DNA of 64,000 nt from Anaeramoeba flamelloides (Eukaryota; Metamonada; Anaeramoebidae), in the NCBI GenBank assembly GCA_027625915.1, contig JANTQA010000023.1, positions 5,518,001-5,582,000 on the forward strand, in the 5' to 3' direction. The notes below the pieces were generated by a model. The model did not search any database, was not told where the DNA came from, and was given only the letters and a program-made list of their open reading frames with translations. The stretch's first letter is position 1, and each line of letters begins with the position of its first letter. Below are positions 58,705-64,000 of the stretch, piece after piece. A program made the translations under genes and the position numbers.

Positions 58705-58898
58705 CAGTCAGTGACACTTTTAAGGCACAAACTTCAGCAAAAATTAAAGCACAATAAAAATCTCAAATTAAGGCACAGAATTCAGATTCGAGTAAAATAA
58801 GTTGAAATAAAAATAATTCAAAATTTTGTGCTTTAATTTGAGATTTTTTTGTGCCTTAAATTAAGTTGAAAGTCTGTGCCTTAAATTTGAAACCACTG
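58705..58898. mobile_element. Tc1/mariner-like foldback MITE, copy 2
   Basis: TA at 58703-58704 and at 58899-58900 flank a 194-bp foldback that starts CAGTCAGTGACACTTTTAAG and ends CTTAAATTTGAAACCACTG. Internal GGCACAAACTT / AAGTCTGTGCC and TCTCAAATTAAGGCACAGAA / CTTTAATTTGAGA pairings span nearly the whole element. Confidence 0.85.
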
Positions 58899-59459
58899 TA
58901 TGTAATAGAACTTATTATTGTTTTATTATTGTTTTTTTTTATAGTACTGGGTTTTCAGTATTTTGATATTTATGATAGTCCTTTGTTTTTTTTTGTTTTT
59001 TTTTTTTGTCTGCACCCTTCATTGCATTTTTTTCAGAGTGTGTTTTTTTATCATCCATTCATAAAAGATATTTGTTTTTATTTTATAATATTATTTTTCA
59101 AAAAAAAAAAAAGAAATAAAAATGTATTATGAATTAATTTGAATTATATAATATTGGTATTTTGATTAAAAAAATTATAAATAGTTGATAAATTTATTAA
59201 AAAATAATATTCTAGGAATTTTTTTATATTCTTATCAACTTCATGCTTTACAAAAAAAAATAATTTCCTTGAACATTTTTTAAAATAAAATCAAGTTTTT
59301 TTAAGGTAGATTGGTTTAATATGTTTGTTTTCTGGTTCGTGGTTTAAAAGAATTAAAGGGGTTTGATTAATTTTGATAATTTATCAATTCCAGTTCCCCA
59401 CTTTTTAGATATTATTTAATAATATCTGATGAAAAAAACTTATAATTTTTAGATTTTTA

Positions 59460-59653
59460 TAGTAAGTTCCACTTTTAAGTCACCAACATTTGAAGAAATT
59501 TAAGATAAAAAGATGTCAAATTAAGGCAATTTTTTAGGAATTTCTGAAAAAAAGTTATTTTACTAGAATTCAAATTTTATTTCTTAATTTGAGATTTTTT
59601 TTTACTGTCTTGAATTTCTTTGAAAGTTTATATTAAAAAAGTGGAACTTACTA
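59460..59653. mobile_element. Tc1/mariner-like foldback MITE, copy 3
   Basis: Ends TAGTAAGTTCCAC and GTGGAACTTACTA are perfect inverted repeats, with TA on each side. The body shares TTTTAAGTCACCAACATTTG and AATTTGAGA with the other copies but is the most diverged. 194 bp. Confidence 0.75.
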
Positions 59654-60203
59654 TAAAAATAAAAAAAATTTAAGTTGTACGTAACGTATGTTATTAAATA
59701 TTATGAAATCTGATTTCTTTTCCTGCTACAATTTGTATTTCATAAATACGTTTTTGAAAAATTAAAATCATTTTGAAACGATGTTAAAGTTAATTTTATT
59801 GATTTTTTAAAATTTTGCATTTTACAGAGTGAATTCTTCATTTTTTTTTTTTTGGGTTCGGCTACATGTTTTTTGGATCTTGATTGATTATTAATCAAAG
59901 TTTATTTCATTTTTGAATGATGATAAGTTTTTTAGGGATAAATAATAAATCTATTTACAAAAAAGATTAAAATGACTAATTTTCAGAATAATTGAAAATT
60001 ATTATTTTATAATCATGAATTTTAGATTTTAGAATGCTAAAAGTATTACAATCTACTTTATTTTGATAATAGATAATACCAATGTATGAACCATGGTTTG
60101 AAATCCTTTAAATATTCTATTATATTTATTTATTTATTTATTTATAGAAAGGGGGAATTAAAGAAAAATCATCAAATAAAAAAAAAGAGAAGAAGAAAAA
60201 TAA

Positions 60204-60206
<3 letters not shown>

Positions 60207-60242
<36 letters not shown>
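60207..60242. repeat. (AT)n microsatellite
   Basis: A perfect AT alternation of about 36 bp. Confidence 0.95.
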
Positions 60243-60248
<6 letters not shown>

Positions 60249-60299
60249 AATTTATCTTTTTTATGACCAAAATAGAAACTATCCACGTCCTGAATATAG

Positions 60300-60636
60300 G
60301 GTGGTGACAAAAACCCGATAGAAAGTTTATCGATTATATATAAAAATTCCACATTCCATTATTAATAATTGGTGTTCCACGGCACTCAGGGTGGGGAACT
60401 GGGTGCCCGAATTTATCAATTTTTTACTATTTAAAAGATTTTTTTTTTTTCATTTTATTTTTATTATTTTTTCTTTTGTACCTTAAGTTTTCTAACCATA
60501 AGAGCTTTGATAAAAAATTCCGGACAAGAGCAGTAAATTTCATAATTTTGATTAGTTATGTTGAAGAGTTTCTGTGTATTTTTTCAAAGAATAACTTTTT
60601 TGTATAATTTCTTATCTTGAATAAATATTTTATTAC
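60300..60636. other. Spacer with a GC-richer block of unknown nature
   Basis: About 60285-60420 is GC-richer than its surroundings. On the minus strand it reads GFLSPPYIQDVDSFYFGHKK. It may be part of an unrecognised exon; no family or splice context. Confidence 0.25.
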
Positions 60637-60832
60637 AGTCAGTTTCACTTTTAAGGCACAAACTTTCAACGAAATTTAAGGCACAGTAAAAATCTCAAAT
60701 TAAAGCACAAAATTCAGCTTCTAGTAAAATAAATTGTAAAAATTAAAATTCCAAAAAATGTGCCTTAATTTGGGATTTTTTTTGTGCCTTAAATTTCGTT
60801 GAAAGTTTGTGCCTTAAAAGTGAAACTGACTG
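60636..60832. mobile_element. Tc1/mariner-like foldback MITE, copy 4 (best preserved)
   Basis: TA dinucleotides at 60634-60635 and 60833-60834 flank a 197-bp near-perfect palindrome. The left end is CAGTCAGTTTCACTTTTAAG, then GCACAAACTTTCAACGAAAT; the right end is the same in reverse. CAGT-type termini and a TA target duplication are the signature of Tc1/mariner-derived MITEs. No coding. Confidence 0.9.
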
Positions 60833-60834
60833 TA

Positions 60835-63088
60835 TATAAGTTGGTTTTTAATATTAATCTTAATCTATTAAAATAATCGAGATGTCCAGAGGGTTGCTTC
60901 CAAATGTCAATTATAATTATTGTGAATTCAAATATTAAGTATGATTGTGCTGGTTTTCGAGGATTTAGATTTGGTTATTTTTAAGAACACAAGTTTTTTA
61001 TTATTATTTTTTTCTTTAAATAAGTGATTTTATCTAAAAAGTATTATTGAATTTTTTCTGACTCTACCAAATATAAAGAGTTATAAAATAAACAATCATT
61101 AGGATAAATATAATTAAATAGATTTTGAACAAAAAAAAAATTATTTCACTTTCAAGAAATGTAACCATTTGAGAAATACTATTCAAGAAAAAAAATTTTT
61201 TTTTTTTTATATTGTATTTTTATTAAATCGAGAATCTTTATATCAATTTTTGTATTATTTTTATTTTTTGACTTTAAATCATAACTATTTTTTTTTATCA
61301 TTTGCATTTTGTGGTATAAAATATGTGTAGTTTCATGGGGTGGAAAGAAAATCTTTGGGCGGGTGTCTAAATTGGGACAAGTGGTTATACCTATGATAAT
61401 TAACCAGTTCAATTGGATTACATAAAAAATTAATAGTGAAAAGGTAAATGTTTCATAAAAATAACTTTTTTTTTCGTGAAATCAAATTAAAGGTATCAAA
61501 TACCCCTTTACGCCAATTTACAGACCTTTGAAAAAAATTTTTTTTTATTATTTTAATATTTGAATTTTTTACTAATAAAACTTTTGAAAACAAATGTGGT
61601 TACTCAATATATGAGAACCATAATCTTAAATTATAACAGTATTAATTTAAGATATTTTCTACTCAATTGAATTTTTCTGTTAATAATATTATTCAATATT
61701 AATATATTCTATTTGGTTTATTCTAAAAAGACTTTTCGAGGCTTCAATAATCTGTAGTTGACTTCCTCAGCTTTTTACTTGTCTAAATCTAATAAGCGGA
61801 AAAGATTTCCAAAAAAAAAAAAAAATACCAGTAAATTTAAACTTCATAATTTGATTAATTCACTGTAATTGTCCAAAATAAAAAACCAAAACACCAAATC
61901 TTTTTAGATTTTCTGGTCATTCAAAGTCTAAAATTCCTGTTTTTTTTTATTTTTTTTTCAAAAGATTTTTAAATTTTATCAAATCGTTCTTATTATTTTA
62001 AATTAAATAATTATTCGGGTTTGTTTAAAATAACTCGACTAAAATTCAAAAATTTTCACTAACTGAGAAAAATTAAACTGAATCATAATAATATAATTTC
62101 ATTCAAATTGTAAATAATTTTGATTTTTTTTAAATATAAAAATCGTTTTTTCATCTTTGAGTTTTTTTTTTATATTTTTTTTTAACTTTTCTAATCATTT
62201 TCATTCAATCAATAATAATTTTTCAATGATTGATATTAGATTAAAGTTGAGTTGTTCAAGACATAAGAACTCAGATAAATTTTGTTAATGGTATCTAACC
62301 ATACGATCGATTAATAATAATCCTAATAGAAATTTATACAAATTTACCAATACATTTTTTTTGTTTTGCCAGCTCCTAAATATTTAATAAACACTTGATT
62401 TATTAGAAATGATTGTTTTTTATTTTTTATTTTATGAGTATTACAATTTATAAACAAATGTTACATTACAATTAGTGAATGGTTTTGAATTTGGTATTTC
62501 CACTAAAATTGATTAAATAATTTTTTTTTTTGCAAAAATTGAATTTTTAATTTGTTGAAAAAGATGAATTGGGGATGATAATTATAAATAATATTTTTTT
62601 TTTTAATTTCTGAACGAATTTTTAACAGTTTTTGGTGTTAATTTAGATTTTTCAATCTTTTGAAGGTTTCCAAGGTACTAAAAAACAAAAATGATTTTTC
62701 AAAAACTGAAAAATCAATTTAATTTAAAATAAGAGTTGAATCATTAATAACAAAATGTCACGAACACCATTATCAAAACATTTTTTTAAAAATAGTGGAA
62801 TTATGTTAAAAGAGATTAAAAAATAAAAAATCTTGAAAAAAATTGTGCTTTTAGAATTGAATAATGTATTTATTATTAAATCATTTATCAAAAAAAAAGA
62901 GTCAAAATAAGCTTTGATAAATTTAACTTATATTGGGAGTATATATTTGAAATTATTAATATCTTGAAAATAGGAATTATAAAAAATTAATAAAATAGCT
63001 TGATCTTTTTTTTTTTTTTTTTTTGAAAAACATTATTTTGGCAATAATGAATGAAAAAAAAAAAAGTACACTAACAAAACTAGAAGAA
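60835..63088. other. Intergenic downstream of the MMSDH gene
   Basis: AT-rich. A minus-strand frame at about 61412-61300 (TTCPNLDTRPKIFFPPHETT) is compositionally unusual but not recognised as a gene. Confidence 0.4.
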
Positions 63089-64000
63089 TTATTTCAGTTG
63101 AGGGAAATTGAAATCAATGTTATCAGATTCATCTTCCCAAGCTAATTTAGTGATGATTGTTTTAAGTTCTGTAAAGAATTCGATACCGTTTTGGCCATAG
63201 AAGTGATGGTCGCCCTTGAAACTGCCTCTCCAGCCAGAGAAGGAGAACATTGCAAGAGGGACTGGGATTGGTACGTTAATACCGACTTGACCAACATCAA
63301 TTTCGTATTGGAATTTTCTTGAAGCACTGTTACTTCTGGTGAAGATTGAGGTACCATTGGCATACATGTTATTGTTGATCAATTTGATGGCTTCATCTAA
63401 GGTGTCAACGTGGACAACACTCATAACAGGTCCAAAGATTTCTTCCTGGTAGCAAGTCATGTTTGGGGTGACTTTGTCGATGATGGTTGGCCCTAAGAAG
63501 TTTCCTTCTTCGAATCCTTTAACCTTAATGTCTGAGCCGTCTAACAAGATCTTGGCGCCTTCTTGTCTTGCGCTCTTAATGATTCTCTTTGCTCTGTCAA
63601 GTGCCTTTTTGGTTGTCATTGGACCCAAGTCTGCTCCTGGTACATGTCCCTCGTTAACGACAATTTTTTTGGTCTTTTCGACAACTTCGTCTAACCATTT
63701 GTACGAATCTCCGACAAAGACAACAACGGAATTAGCCATACACCTTTGTCCTGCTGCTCCAAAGACAGATCCCAAAATGGAGTTGATTGATCTTTTTTTG
63801 TTAGCGTCTGGCATGATGACCATATGGTTTTTGGCACCCATATTACATTGGACTTTTTTGCCGTTTTTGGTTCCTCTTGCATAGATGTGGTCTCCGGCTT
63901 GGTTGGATCCAACAAAGGAAATGGTTTTGATTTCTGGGGCGTCACAGATGAAGTTTACAGTGTCAACGGATCCATGGACAATGTTGAAAACACCCTTTGG
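63089..64000 (-). CDS. Methylmalonate-semialdehyde dehydrogenase (acylating), 3' part
   Basis: 304 codons of the gene lie in the window, including the stop (TAA at 63091-63089). The 5' part runs past the right edge; the frame is open from base 64000. The sequence follows the ALDH6 family closely: [35 protein letters not shown] with the catalytic Cys (codon 63742-63740), [56 protein letters not shown] and [20 protein letters not shown]. This CoA-dependent enzyme turns malonate or methylmalonate semialdehyde into acetyl- or propionyl-CoA in valine, pyrimidine and inositol breakdown, normally in mitochondria. The targeting region is outside the window. Codon use is GC-richer than spacers, as in other conserved genes here. 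No intron is visible in this part. Confidence 0.95.
   Translation of the reverse strand, partial: PKGVFNIVHGSVDTVNFICDAPEIKTISFVGSNQAGDHIYARGTKNGKKVQCNMGAKNHMVIMPDANKKRSINSILGSVFGAAGQRCMANSVVVFVGDSYKWLDEVVEKTKKIVVNEGHVPGADLGPMTTKKALDRAKRIIKSARQEGAKILLDGSDIKVKGFEEGNFLGPTIIDKVTPNMTCYQEEIFGPVMSVVHVDTLDEAIKLINNNMYANGTSIFTRSNSASRKFQYEIDVGQVGINVPIPVPLAMFSFSGWRGSFKGDHHFYGQNGIEFFTELKTIITKLAWEDESDNIDFNFPQLK

Overview
This is a very AT-rich piece of nuclear DNA from a single-celled eukaryote. Non-coding DNA is dominated by A/T runs; coding exons stand out by higher GC. Genes are sparse (seven or eight recognisable genes in 64 kb) and use the standard code (TAA, TAG and TGA all act as stops). They are broken by introns from about 130 nt to about 5 kb with GT..AG ends (donors GTAAAA, GTAAGT, GTTTGT, GTAGGT, GTATGT). 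The gene set (IQGAP-type RasGAP, LisH-linked RasGEF, CAP-Gly, DENN, divergent homeodomain) suggests an amoeboid protist. The large AT-rich intergenic spaces would suit Anaeramoeba or an amoebozoan, but I cannot fix the species from sequence alone.

Layout, left to right. 2.0-6.8 kb, + strand: an IQGAP-like gene, with an exon of tandem IQ motifs and a large RasGAP/RasGAP-C exon. 7.9-10.3 kb: repeats (LINE 3' end, a dispersed repeat, a TIR element). 12.8-14.0 kb, +: homeodomain protein with acidic N-terminal region. 16.4-17.65 kb, +: CUE plus DUF3626-like protein. 19-22 kb: tandem repeat, a TIR element and an A-tailed repeat. 23.1-28.1 kb, -: DENN-domain protein in three exons. 28.8-32.1 kb: repeats. 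33.7-44.3 kb, +: CAP-Gly/coiled-coil exons followed by LisH/RasGEF exons. All splice phases are compatible with one gene, which would be an unusual architecture. 47.9-51.1 kb, -: MFS transporter in three exons. 52.9-60.8 kb: microsatellites and a cluster of short Tc1/mariner-like foldback elements around an ammonium transporter gene (55.3-56.7 kb, -). 63.1-64.0 kb, -: 3' part of a methylmalonate-semialdehyde dehydrogenase gene running off the right edge.

Functionally, three products belong to small-GTPase control (IQGAP-like scaffold, RasGEF, DENN Rab-GEF-like). Two are membrane transporters (MFS, Amt), one is a nuclear DNA-binding protein and one a mitochondrion-type catabolic enzyme. No operon-like coordination is expected. 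I found no rRNA, tRNA, CRISPR array or intact autonomous transposon. The main surprises are the possible CAP-Gly-LisH-RasGEF fusion, the IQGAP IQ exon with a 30-residue period, the CUE-DUF3626 pairing, and at least seven families of inverted-repeat elements, several inside long introns.
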